64,000 bases of DNA, from NCBI GenBank assembly GCA_934183325.1, contig CAKPSH010000002.1, forward strand, positions 60,310 to 124,309, read 5' to 3'. Position numbers and translations under genes: made by a program. The stretch comes from an uncultured Clostridia bacterium. GTDB lineage: Bacteria; Bacillota; Clostridia; TANB77; CAG-508. A model generated the notes under the pieces. That model was not told the origin of the DNA. It made no database searches and worked only from the letters and a program-made list of their open reading frames with translations. Shown piece by piece: positions 46,625-56,166 of this stretch. How positions within the stretch are numbered: position 1 is the stretch's first letter; each line of letters starts with the position of its first letter.

Positions 46625-46873
46625 GTGAAAATTTCTTGGATAAAATATAAAAACGATAATAAAAGTTTTAGAATTTTTAAAAATATTGGTATGGATGTTG
46701 TTGATATAGAAAATCGTGAAGATATTGATACTGCAATTAATAGATTAGTTTCAAATGACTATAAAACCATTATTCTTTCTAGTGATGTGGCTGCATTTTC
46801 AAATGATATAATTACAAAATATCAAAAATCTGACGATATAAATATTGTGATAATGCCAAATTCAAGAAAATAA
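46625..46873 (+). CDS. Small protein of 82 residues with a subunit-F-like fold
   Basis: Starts at a GTG at 46625, 5 nt after AGGTGA. The pattern FKNIGMDVVDIENREDIDTA, YKTIILSSDVAAFSNDI and INIVIMPN (alternating beta and alpha, ending in a strand) resembles the small Rossmann-like fold of V-type ATPase subunit F. No other V-type subunit genes are present here, so the role is unknown. Confidence 0.55.
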   Translation: MKISWIKYKNDNKSFRIFKNIGMDVVDIENREDIDTAINRLVSNDYKTIILSSDVAAFSNDIITKYQKSDDINIVIMPNSRK

Positions 46874-46914
46874 ATATATCTACTCTTCATTTTTTCTCTC
46901 CTTTTTTATTTAGC

Positions 46915-46950
46915 AAAAAAGAAGAAATATTCTACTAAGTAGAATATTTC
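46915..46950 (-). terminator. Terminator of clpB
   Basis: GAAATATTCTAC and GTAGAATATTTC (12-bp perfect stem), then CTTCTTTTTTG on the minus strand. Confidence 0.9.
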
Positions 46951-46999
46951 CCCATCTTTTTTTATTTCCTATTGCTGAAAATATGTTCTCTAGAAATAA

Positions 47000-49597
47000 T
47001 TACATTATAATTAGCTCATTATCTTTACATTCTACTGTAATTTTAGAATTTGGTAATATTTTTTGTGCAATTATTTCTTTAGCTATTAATGTTTCTAGTT
47101 TCTTTTGAACAAACCTCTTCAAAGGTCTTGCTCCATAAACTTCATCATATCCATTATCTATTAAATAATTCTTTGCGTTTTCTGTTAACTCTAATTTTAT
47201 ATGTTTATCCTCAAGTCTCTTTTCCAAATCAATTATTAGTAAGTCCAATATTTTTGAAACCTGATTTTTTTGTAATGGTTTATAAATAACAATTTCATCA
47301 AGACGATTCAAAAATTCTGGTCTAAAACTTGTTTTTAGTAATTTTTCAACTTCTTCTTTAGCTTTTTCTGAAATTTCTCCATTATCTTGAATTCCATCTA
47401 ATATAAATTCTGATCCTAAATTTGATGTCATAATTATAATTGTATTTTTGAAATCTACAGTTCTTCCTTGTGAATCTGTTATACGTCCATCATCTAACAC
47501 TTGTAATAAAACATTAAACACATCTGGATGAGCTTTTTCTATTTCATCAAATAATACAACTGAATATGGTTTTCTTCTTACTGCTTCTGTTAATTGTCCT
47601 CCTTCCTCATATCCCACATATCCTGGAGGAGCACCTATCAGCCTTGATACAGAATATTTTTCCATATATTCAGACATATCTATTCTTATCATGTTATGCT
47701 CGTCATCAAATAATGCTTCTGCTAGTGATTTTGCTAATTCTGTCTTTCCTACACCTGTTGGACCCAAAAACATAAATGAACCAATTGGTCTCTTTGGATC
47801 TCCTATTCCGGCTCTAGAACGTATAATCGCGTCTGATACTTTTTCAACTGCTTCATTTTGCCCGATAACTCTTTTATGAAGTATTTCTGGTAAATGTAAT
47901 ATTTTTTCTCTTTCACTTTCCATAAGTTTTGTTACTGGTATACCTGTCCATCTAGAAATTATTTTTGCAATTTCGTCATCTGTAACTTTATTTCTAAGTA
48001 AACTGTCTTCTTCTTTATTCTTTTCAGATATTTCCTCTTCTTCTTTTAATTGTTTTTGTAATCCTGGCAATTTGCCATATTTTAATTCTGCTGCTTTATT
48101 TAATTCATAAGATCTTTCAGCTTTTTCTATTTCTGCATTAACCTTTTCAATCTCTTCACGTAATTTCTTCACTTTGTTAATTGCTTCTTTTTCATTTTCC
48201 CATTTTGCTTTCATTCCATCAAACTTTGTTTGTAATTCTGCCTTTTCCTTTTGAATATCGCTTAATCTTTGCTTTGAAATTTCATCTGTCTCTTTCTTTA
48301 ATGCTGTTTCTTCTATTTGTAATTGCATAATCTTTCTTGAGACTTCATCTAATTCTGATGGCATTGATTCCATTTCTGTTTTAATTAAAGCACATGCTTC
48401 ATCTACTAAGTCAATCGCTTTATCTGGTAAAAATCTATCTGAAATATATCTATGTGATAATGTTGCTGCAGCTATTAATGCACTATCAGCTATTTTTACT
48501 CCATGATATACTTCATATCTTTCTTTTAGTCCTCTTAGGATTGATATTGTATCTTCTACTGTTGGCTCATCTACCATTACTGGTTGGAAACGTCTTTCAA
48601 GAGCTTGGTCTTTTTCAATATATTGTCTATATTCATTTAAAGTTGTTGCACCTATACAGTGTAATTCTCCTCTTGCTAACATTGGTTTTAACAAGTTTCC
48701 TGCATCCATTGCTCCATCAGTTTTACCTGCCCCAACTATTGTGTGTATCTCATCTATAAATAATATTATTTTTCCTTCGCTCTTTTTTACTTCTTGTAAA
48801 ACAGCTTTTAATCTTTCCTCAAATTCACCTCTATATTTGGCACCTGCAACAAGTGCTCCCATATCTAGTGAAAATATTGTGCATTCTTTTAATCCCTCTG
48901 GGACATCTCCTCTAACAATTCTTAAGGCTAACCCTTCTGCTATTGCTGTTTTTCCTACACCTGGTTCACCAATTAAGCAAGGATTATTTTTTGTTTTTCT
49001 TGATAGAATTCTTATAACATTTCTTATTTCTGAGTCCCTTCCTATAACAGGATCCAACTTTTGTGCTCTTGCTAATTCAACTAAGTCTTGTCCATATTTA
49101 TTTAAAACATCATAAGTTGATTCTGGATTATCTGAAGTAACTCTTGTATTTCCTCTTACTTCAGATAATACCTTTAAGAAAGCATTTTTAGTTATATTGT
49201 ACTTTTTAAATAATTCTTTTAATTCTCTATTTGCATTGTCTAATAAAGAAATCATAATATGTTCTACTGAAACATATTCATCTTTCATATCTTTTGCAAT
49301 TTTTTCTGCTTTTGTTAATGCTAAATCTACATCTTGAGAAACATAATATCCCTCATTTTGTCTTGCTCCTCCTGTTATTTTTGGTTTTCTATCAATTTTT
49401 TCTTTTAATTCTTCTTGAAAACCTATTTCATCTATTTTCATCTTTTTCAAAAGCTCTTTTATTAAACTACCATCTTGTTCCAATAAAGCTAATAATAAAT
49501 GCTCTTGCTCAATCTGTGCATTTTGTTCTAGTATTGATAGTTCTTGAGCTCCTTGAATTGCCTCTAATGATTTCTGTGTAAATTTTTGTGCATCCAT
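47000..49597 (-). CDS. clpB: ClpB disaggregase (Hsp100)
   Basis: 865 residues, full length. N-domain start MDAQKFTQKSLEAIQGAQEL; AAA1 Walker A GEPGVGKTAIAEG; coiled-coil M domain about 400-520; AAA2 GPTGVGKTELAKS and SEYMEKYSVSRLIGAPPGYV. No ClpP-binding IGL loop was noticed. It rescues aggregated proteins with DnaK. Monocistronic, under CIRCE control. Confidence 0.97.
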   Translation of the reverse strand: MDAQKFTQKSLEAIQGAQELSILEQNAQIEQEHLLLALLEQDGSLIKELLKKMKIDEIGFQEELKEKIDRKPKITGGARQNEGYYVSQDVDLALTKAEKIAKDMKDEYVSVEHIMISLLDNANRELKELFKKYNITKNAFLKVLSEVRGNTRVTSDNPESTYDVLNKYGQDLVELARAQKLDPVIGRDSEIRNVIRILSRKTKNNPCLIGEPGVGKTAIAEGLALRIVRGDVPEGLKECTIFSLDMGALVAGAKYRGEFEERLKAVLQEVKKSEGKIILFIDEIHTIVGAGKTDGAMDAGNLLKPMLARGELHCIGATTLNEYRQYIEKDQALERRFQPVMVDEPTVEDTISILRGLKERYEVYHGVKIADSALIAAATLSHRYISDRFLPDKAIDLVDEACALIKTEMESMPSELDEVSRKIMQLQIEETALKKETDEISKQRLSDIQKEKAELQTKFDGMKAKWENEKEAINKVKKLREEIEKVNAEIEKAERSYELNKAAELKYGKLPGLQKQLKEEEEISEKNKEEDSLLRNKVTDDEIAKIISRWTGIPVTKLMESEREKILHLPEILHKRVIGQNEAVEKVSDAIIRSRAGIGDPKRPIGSFMFLGPTGVGKTELAKSLAEALFDDEHNMIRIDMSEYMEKYSVSRLIGAPPGYVGYEEGGQLTEAVRRKPYSVVLFDEIEKAHPDVFNVLLQVLDDGRITDSQGRTVDFKNTIIIMTSNLGSEFILDGIQDNGEISEKAKEEVEKLLKTSFRPEFLNRLDEIVIYKPLQKNQVSKILDLLIIDLEKRLEDKHIKLELTENAKNYLIDNGYDEVYGARPLKRFVQKKLETLIAKEIIAQKILPNSKITVECKDNELIIM

Positions 49598-49638
49598 ATT
49601 TATTACCTCCTTGACACTTTATTTTTTTATCTTCAATT

Positions 49639-49681
49639 ATTATATATCGAAAAATTAGCACTGTCAAGTAGAGAGTGCTAA
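49639..49681 (-). promoter_or_regulatory. clpB promoter overlapped by a near-perfect CIRCE operator
   Basis: TTAGCACTC (49681-49673), 9 nt, CAGTGCTAA (49663-49655): 17 of 18 arm positions match CIRCE. The -35 TTGACA (49667-49662) lies within it; TATAAT (49644-49639) follows after 17 nt. HrcA repression is therefore expected, though hrcA itself is not in the window. Confidence 0.9.
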
Positions 49682-49696
49682 TTTTATTCTAATATT

Positions 49697-51436
49697 TTAT
49701 TTATTTTCTTCTAATATTTTTTGTATTTCTACAAATCTCTTAACTTTCGCTGTTGTAGTCTTGATTAATGGTTCTTCTGTAATAATTATCTTTTTAACAT
49801 GTTGATACCCAGCAATAGTCGTATTTATTTCTTTTATATCTTTCCATATCATTTGTTCCAATTCTTCTTTAGTGATATTAGGATAGTTCTCGTTTATATA
49901 GTCTTTATTATATACTATTTTAGCTGTAACAATTAAATCATCATCTTTTGGATATCCAAAAACTAAGGATTCAGATACATAATCCATTTTATTAATTAAT
50001 GTTTCTATTTCTTCTGGATATATATTTTTTCCATTTTTTAATACTATAACATCCTTCTTCCTACCTGTAATATGTACATATCCTTGTTTATCAAAATATG
50101 CTAAATCTCCTGTATAAAACCATCCGTCTTTTAAAACCTTGGCAGTTTCTTCTGGCATTCCATAATATCCCAGCATTACACTTGGTCCTTTTACTTTTAG
50201 TTCACCTATTCCTTCATTATTAGGTTCATCAATCTCCACTTGTAAATTTCTTAAAGGAAATCCTACAGAACCACATTTTATATATTTATCTGGTTCAACA
50301 CAAACCACTGGTGATGTTTCTGTTAATCCGTATCCTTGGCATACTAGTATTCCGAAATCATTTAATGCCTCAGCCACTTCTTTATCCAATGATGCAGCAC
50401 CTGATACTACTATTCTTATTTTTCCTCCCAATGCATTTATAATGTCTTTAAACATTTTCCTTCTTACATCAATATGAATTTTATTTAATGCTTTTGATAT
50501 TTTCCTTCCTTTTTGTAATGTTTCAAGCTTTCCTTGTTTTTCAACTGTTTTCATTATTCTCTTATACATTGTTTCTAATACTAATGGTACTGTAACAAAA
50601 ACCGTAACCCCATATTCTTTTAAATTTTCTTGAATATGTTTTAATCCATCACAGAAAACTGTTGTTGCGCCACTAACAAATATATACCAAATTGCAAGTG
50701 ATCCAAAAGTATGATGTAAAGGTAAAAATGATAATGAAACATCTCCTGGCCATGCATTTAATACAGCTCTTAAAGCTGGAATTTGTTCTGCTAAATTTTT
50801 ATGTGAAAGCATTACTGCTTTTGCTTTTGATGTAGTTCCTGATGTAAATAATAATATACTCATTTTTTCTGGATAGATTTTTGCGTTTTTATATTCCTTA
50901 GCTTCATTAGAGTTTTCTTCTATTAATTTTTTTCCTTTTTCTAATAATTTTGTATATGATAAAAATTCTCCATCTTCCTCATCATCCATACATATGTAAC
51001 TTCTTAAATTAATTGTTTCGCAATTATTCTTTAATTCCCTAACTGTATCTTTATATTTTTTATCAAATATAATTGCATCAGCTTGACTTCTTTCTAGCAT
51101 TCCTTGCATTTCATTTTCTGGCAATGATCTATCCAGTGGAACAATAACACCTACACCATTTACAACTGCTAAATACGTCGTCACCCATTCATATCTATTA
51201 GGTGAAATTACAACAACTCTTGCATTCCTTAATCCTAAAGAAATTAAAGCTGTTCCTAATGCTTCCATATCTTCTTTAGTTTCTTTGAAAGTTATATTTC
51301 TATATTTCACTTCATTTCCTACTTTATTTTTTACTATAAAAGCTGTATTGTCCCTGTACTTTTCTACTGATTTATTTATCATATCTCTAATATCAGTATA
51401 CTTTTCTGTTTCATATATATCATTTTTTGCCTTCAT
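49697..51436 (-). CDS. Long-chain acyl-CoA synthetase-like AMP-binding enzyme
   Basis: 579 residues. AMP-binding loop LLFTSGTTSKAKAVMLSHKN, GYGLTETSPVV, WFYTGDLAYFDKQG and the C-terminal KNIYPEEIE / TTTAKVKRF signatures match FAA1-type ligases. Activates fatty acids with ATP and CoA (or a carrier protein) for lipid metabolism. The substrate is inferred from family. Monocistronic with its own promoter. Confidence 0.88.
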   Translation of the reverse strand: MKAKNDIYETEKYTDIRDMINKSVEKYRDNTAFIVKNKVGNEVKYRNITFKETKEDMEALGTALISLGLRNARVVVISPNRYEWVTTYLAVVNGVGVIVPLDRSLPENEMQGMLERSQADAIIFDKKYKDTVRELKNNCETINLRSYICMDDEEDGEFLSYTKLLEKGKKLIEENSNEAKEYKNAKIYPEKMSILLFTSGTTSKAKAVMLSHKNLAEQIPALRAVLNAWPGDVSLSFLPLHHTFGSLAIWYIFVSGATTVFCDGLKHIQENLKEYGVTVFVTVPLVLETMYKRIMKTVEKQGKLETLQKGRKISKALNKIHIDVRRKMFKDIINALGGKIRIVVSGAASLDKEVAEALNDFGILVCQGYGLTETSPVVCVEPDKYIKCGSVGFPLRNLQVEIDEPNNEGIGELKVKGPSVMLGYYGMPEETAKVLKDGWFYTGDLAYFDKQGYVHITGRKKDVIVLKNGKNIYPEEIETLINKMDYVSESLVFGYPKDDDLIVTAKIVYNKDYINENYPNITKEELEQMIWKDIKEINTTIAGYQHVKKIIITEEPLIKTTTAKVKRFVEIQKILEENK

Positions 51437-51470
51437 CTGTAATCTCCTTTTATTAAAATATTCCTTTAGT

Positions 51471-51499
51471 ATAATATATTTTTTTCAGAATAAAATCAA
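51471..51499 (-). promoter_or_regulatory. Promoter of the acyl-CoA synthetase gene
   Basis: TTGATT (51499-51494), 17 nt, TATTAT (51476-51471), 35 nt before the start. Confidence 0.6.
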
Positions 51500-51618
51500 G
51501 TCAACTGAACATATAGTCTATATTAACTCTGAGCATTTTTTCATAATAGTTTTCCTTGCAATCTGAATAAGTTTTTGGTTAAACTTTATTATTTCATATA
51601 CGGCTTTTCTTACAATAC

Positions 51619-51666
51619 AAAAGAACTTAAACTATTAAGAATTAATAATCTAAGTTCTTTCTTTTT
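51619..51666. terminator. Hairpin terminator after the first DUF2207 gene
   Basis: AAAGAACTTA and TAAGTTCTTT around a 21-nt loop, with T-tracts on both sides. It lies 42 nt after the stop on the minus strand. Confidence 0.75.
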
Positions 51667-51707
51667 ATCTTATTTAAATTCCTTATGATATAGGCTTCTT
51701 AGTTCTT

Positions 51708-53600
51708 TTACCAAGAACCTCCGCCTCCACCTCCAGAGCCTCCTCCAGAGAATCCTCCACCTGTAGAACCTCCAAAGTCTCCTCCAGAGAATCCTGATGA
51801 ATCACTTATATAATCATTGTATTTTGCTTCGCTAAAGTTTTCTCCACTTATTGTTCTATCCATAAAGATTTCAAATCTCTGCATTGTAAATTTATTCGGA
51901 GTATAATACCAATCTGGCTGATCTATTGATATTGTTTCAAATCTTTCCATCCATTTATCAGACACATCTAAAGCATAAGTATATGGTAATATATCAAAAA
52001 AATATGATGGATTTTCCTCTACTAAAGCTTCTAATTTAGATTTTTCCGCTGTTTCGAGAAATTTTTTTAATCCAATTATTTTTCCTAATATATCTATTCC
52101 ATATTTTGTTCTATTTGATATTATCGAATTAAATATTGATAATACAATTATAAAACCGATTCCAATCATATATGATAACAAATATCCCGCATCGTCATTT
52201 AAAGCTGGTAATATAGAGAATAATACTGGTATCATCCCCAGTAGTGCTTCTCTAAGTATTATAAAGATTTTAGATTTTGCTTTTTCTTTTTTATTCAATC
52301 CTTTGGTAAATTTCATTATAAATACTATTCCTAAAAGTACAATTATGACTGGTAATATTATACTTTCATTCATTATTATTGATGGAACTAACGTAATTAC
52401 TCCAAATACTATAATAGCCATTAAAACCGGAATAAACTTCAATTTAGTCGCTTTCTTTTCGAATATTTTTTCTCTATTTGCTTTTGAATTAACTTCTTTC
52501 TTTATTTCATCAATAATTGAATTGAATCTTTCCTGTAAATCAAATGTTGTTACAGTATTTTTATCTTTAAATAAACTATTAAAGAATATTTCTTCTATTT
52601 TATTATTTCCATCATATTCTGCTTTTTTATATATTCTCATTCCTTTTGAAACCATACCGTTTATTTGCTTTTCAATAGTTTCTTCTATGCTTAAATATCC
52701 TTTATCTGCTAAATAAATCAGTAATGAAATTATTCCTTTTTTCTCTACAGATCCTTTATATAAAAATTCTAATTCTGCGGAATTATATCCTTCTGGAGGA
52801 TAAAATTCTACACTTGGTATTGGTTGCTTATTTTTCCCATTTATTAACCAAATGCAATAAGATATTATTGTAAATATGCCTCCTAACATACAAATGCGTA
52901 TTGGAAATTTCAAATCAATTTTCTGCTTAATAAAATATTTTTCTGGCAGTGTAAGTCTCACAGTAAGTGCTTGTCCTGCAAGTAATTGTTTTTTTGTAAA
53001 TCCTTTTATTTCTTTTCCATTTACTGAAAAAACAATATTTGAACTATCAACAGTAGCATAGTATCCACTTGAAAATCCTAGAGAACTACTATCAAATTCT
53101 TTTGGCATTAAAATTGTAAAATTTACTTTTTCTATATTTGTATCCCATTCTGTTCCTATCAAATTGTAATACAATTCATCTGCATCTTTTAATGGGTCTT
53201 TTCCTATATTATATTTATATTCAATAACATATGTATGAGTGCCAGTTAATGTTGTATTCTTATTGCCAATTTTTATAATTTTATATCCATTTTCGCGTGA
53301 AATAGAATATTCATCATTTACCTTAACATTTGTAACTGTTGCCTTATTAGAATTCATTGTTCCATCTAATCTTTTTACTGAGTTTTTTAATGGGATTTTT
53401 CTATATATTCCATGTCTTGGAATATTAAAATAAACGCTAATCGTTTCCACTATATCAAATGTATTATCTTCATTTACTGTCATATCTATATCATAATTTG
53501 TTATTGTATAATCATTAACAGCAAATACCTTTTTAGGTATGTATAATAGCATTAATATAAATATTAATGCTATTAAAATCTTTACTCCCTTTTTTTTCAT
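51708..53600 (-). CDS. DUF2207 membrane protein, copy 1
   Basis: 630 residues. Signal sequence (KILIALIFILMLLYIPKKVF), an external DUF2207 beta domain (ITNYDIDMTVNEDNTFDIVE), one helix (LGGIFTIISYCIWLI) with PSVEFYPPEGYNSAELEFLY after it, a cytoplasmic region, further helices, and a Gly/Ser-rich end GGGSGGGGGGSW. Function unknown; DUF2207 proteins are commonly encoded with LemA. 62% or so identical by eye to the next gene, with very high DNA identity at both ends. It lies 60 nt after copy 2. Confidence 0.85.
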   Translation of the reverse strand: MKKKGVKILIALIFILMLLYIPKKVFAVNDYTITNYDIDMTVNEDNTFDIVETISVYFNIPRHGIYRKIPLKNSVKRLDGTMNSNKATVTNVKVNDEYSISRENGYKIIKIGNKNTTLTGTHTYVIEYKYNIGKDPLKDADELYYNLIGTEWDTNIEKVNFTILMPKEFDSSSLGFSSGYYATVDSSNIVFSVNGKEIKGFTKKQLLAGQALTVRLTLPEKYFIKQKIDLKFPIRICMLGGIFTIISYCIWLINGKNKQPIPSVEFYPPEGYNSAELEFLYKGSVEKKGIISLLIYLADKGYLSIEETIEKQINGMVSKGMRIYKKAEYDGNNKIEEIFFNSLFKDKNTVTTFDLQERFNSIIDEIKKEVNSKANREKIFEKKATKLKFIPVLMAIIVFGVITLVPSIIMNESIILPVIIVLLGIVFIMKFTKGLNKKEKAKSKIFIILREALLGMIPVLFSILPALNDDAGYLLSYMIGIGFIIVLSIFNSIISNRTKYGIDILGKIIGLKKFLETAEKSKLEALVEENPSYFFDILPYTYALDVSDKWMERFETISIDQPDWYYTPNKFTMQRFEIFMDRTISGENFSEAKYNDYISDSSGFSGGDFGGSTGGGFSGGGSGGGGGGSW

Positions 53601-53660
53601 ATTAATTTTTACCTTTGCTTTTTTTCTTATATATACGTGATGTCTTTTTGGCTTAGTCTT

Positions 53661-55532
53661 TTACCAAGAACCTCCGCCTCCACCTCCAGAGCCTCCTCCA
53701 GAGAATCCTCCACCTGTAAATCCTCCAGATGATCCAGAAGATTCAGCATGTGGTGTTGATGTCATTGCTTGATTTATTGGTCTCATTGTTTCATTCATAA
53801 ATCTTTCAAATCTATATACAGTAAATCCATTTGGAGAATAATACCAATCTGGTGGCTCTATTGCAATTGATTCAAATTGTTTTATCCATTTACTAGATAT
53901 ACCTAATGCATATGTATATGGTAATATATTAAAGAAATATGATGGATTTTCCATGACTAGAGCCTCTAACTTTGGTTTTTCAGCTGTTTCAAGGAAATTT
54001 TTAAATCCCATTATTTTTCCTAACATATCTGTTCCATATTCTGTTCTTTTTGGAATTATTGAGGCAAATATTGCTAATACAATCATAAACCCAATTCCTA
54101 TTATATATGTTATTAGATATGTTGGACTATCTATTATTACTGGTAATACAAAACTCAATAATGGAATACCACCAAATAAAATTCCCCAAAATATTGCAAA
54201 AATTTTTACCGTTATTTTTGTGTTCTTATTTAATAAAATTGAAAGCATTATTCCAAGTCCTAATCCAGGGAATACTAACGCAAATATTAAACTTTCAGTT
54301 TCTCCTATACTTACAAATGGTATTATCGTAATTAAACAAAATATTACAATGGCCATTATTATTGGGATAATTGCAAGTTTACTTGCTTTTTTTTCAAATA
54401 TTTTCTCTTTATTTTCTTTTGAATTAATCTGTGATTTTATGTCATTAATAGTTAAATAAAATCTTTCTTGAAGATCTGCTATTGTTACTGTATCTTTATT
54501 TTTGAATAATCCATTAAAGAACTTAGCTTCTGCACTATTATTGCCGTCATATTCTTTTTGTTTATATATTTTAACTCCTTTTGAATTTCCAAATAGATTT
54601 TTTTCTTCTGTCTCTTCTATTTTTATATATCCTTTATCTGCTAAATAAATCAATAATGATATTATTCCTTGATTTCCCGCAGTTCCTTTATATAAAAATT
54701 CCAATTCTGCTGAGTTATATCCTTCTGGTGGATAAAATTCTACTGTTGGTATAGGATTTCTATCTTTTCCATATTTTTGCCAAATATAGTATGAAATCGC
54801 TATACATATACCTCCCAATAATATAATTATTATTGGAAATGTTAAACTTTCTTTCTGCTCAACAAAATATCCTTCTGGTAATGTAAGTCTTACGGTCAGT
54901 GCTTGTCCCGCAAATAATTCTTTCTTTGTAAATCCGCTTATTTCATTTCCATTTACAGAAAATACCACATTAGAACTATCAGCTGTAGAATAATATCCAC
55001 TTGAAAATCCTAAAGAGCTACTGTCAAATTCTTTTGGCATTGAAATTTTAAAATTTACTTTTTCTATATCAGTATCCCATTCTTTTCCTATTAAATTATA
55101 ATACAATTCATCTGAATCTTTTAATGGATCTTTTCCTATATTGTATCTATATTTGATTATATATGTATGAGCTCCTGTTAAAGTTGTATTAGCACTTCCT
55201 ATTTTTATAGTTTTATATCCATTTTCCTGTGAAACTGAATATTCTGCATTTACTTTAATATTTGTAATTTTAGCTTTATTAGAAGTTGATGTTCCATCTA
55301 ATCTATTCACAGAATTTTTTAATGGAATTTTTCTATATATTCCATGTTTTGAAATATTAAAATACACACTAATTTTTTCTACTATATCAAATGTATTATC
55401 TTCATTTACTGTCATATCTATATCATAATTTGTTATTGTATAATCATTAACAGCAAATACCTTTTTAGGTATATATAATAGCATTAATATAAATATTAAT
55501 GCTATTATAGTTTTTAACCCCTTTTTTCTCAT
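53661..55532 (-). CDS. DUF2207 membrane protein, copy 2
   Basis: 623 residues with the same layout as copy 1: signal sequence, DUF2207 domain, helix ILLGGICIAISYYIWQK, NPIPTVEFYPPEGYNS, further helices and the same GGGSGGGGGGSW ending. It starts 1 nt after lemA ends, so the three form one operon (lemA, copy 2, copy 1). Confidence 0.85.
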   Translation of the reverse strand: MRKKGLKTIIALIFILMLLYIPKKVFAVNDYTITNYDIDMTVNEDNTFDIVEKISVYFNISKHGIYRKIPLKNSVNRLDGTSTSNKAKITNIKVNAEYSVSQENGYKTIKIGSANTTLTGAHTYIIKYRYNIGKDPLKDSDELYYNLIGKEWDTDIEKVNFKISMPKEFDSSSLGFSSGYYSTADSSNVVFSVNGNEISGFTKKELFAGQALTVRLTLPEGYFVEQKESLTFPIIIILLGGICIAISYYIWQKYGKDRNPIPTVEFYPPEGYNSAELEFLYKGTAGNQGIISLLIYLADKGYIKIEETEEKNLFGNSKGVKIYKQKEYDGNNSAEAKFFNGLFKNKDTVTIADLQERFYLTINDIKSQINSKENKEKIFEKKASKLAIIPIIMAIVIFCLITIIPFVSIGETESLIFALVFPGLGLGIMLSILLNKNTKITVKIFAIFWGILFGGIPLLSFVLPVIIDSPTYLITYIIGIGFMIVLAIFASIIPKRTEYGTDMLGKIMGFKNFLETAEKPKLEALVMENPSYFFNILPYTYALGISSKWIKQFESIAIEPPDWYYSPNGFTVYRFERFMNETMRPINQAMTSTPHAESSGSSGGFTGGGFSGGGSGGGGGGSW

Positions 55533-55533
55533 A

Positions 55534-56082
55534 TTAAAATTCTACCTTTACATTCTTTTTTTCTTCTTCTGCTGCTTCAAACATATTTGCTTTTTTAAAT
55601 CCAAACATATTTGCAACTATGTTTCCTGGGAACATCATTACCTTATTATTAAAGTTTCTTACTGTTCCATTATAATATTTTCTACTATTTGCAATGTCTT
55701 CTTCTATTTTTGATAATTCCTTACTTAAATCTGTAAAATTTTGATTAGCTTTTAAATCAGGATAACTTTCAGCTACTGCAATTAATTTACTTATTCCACT
55801 TGATAATTGTTTGTTGACTTCCATTTTTTCATCAACACTCATATTATTATATGCACCATTTCTTAATGCTATTACCTTTTCAAGTGTTTCACTTTCGTGT
55901 TTTGCATATCCTTTAACTGTCTCTACTAAATTTGGTATTAAATCCCATCTTTTCTTTAAATATACATCCATTGTTGAGAATGCTTCATCTACGATATTTT
56001 TTGAACCTACTAAACCATTGTATGTTGCTAAAACATAAAACAATATTACTAGTACTATTGCAACTATTATACCTATTGCCAT
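55534..56082 (-). CDS. lemA: LemA family protein
   Basis: 182 residues. N-terminal helix (GIIVAIVLVILFYVLATYNG), then LVGSKNIVDEAFSTMDVYLK, KRWDLIPNLVETVKGYAKHE and RKYYNGTVRNFNNKVMMFPG with the ending GFKKANMFEA. A membrane protein with a three-helix external or cytoplasmic bundle; function unclear. First gene of the unit with two DUF2207 proteins. Confidence 0.95.
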   Translation of the reverse strand: MAIGIIVAIVLVILFYVLATYNGLVGSKNIVDEAFSTMDVYLKKRWDLIPNLVETVKGYAKHESETLEKVIALRNGAYNNMSVDEKMEVNKQLSSGISKLIAVAESYPDLKANQNFTDLSKELSKIEEDIANSRKYYNGTVRNFNNKVMMFPGNIVANMFGFKKANMFEAAEEEKKNVKVEF

Positions 56083-56166
56083 AAAAAAACCACCCTTCTT
56101 TTGAAGTTTACTACTTCATAAAATTATATTTTTATAATAACATTGTTTTTTCATAAAAGCAAGTAT

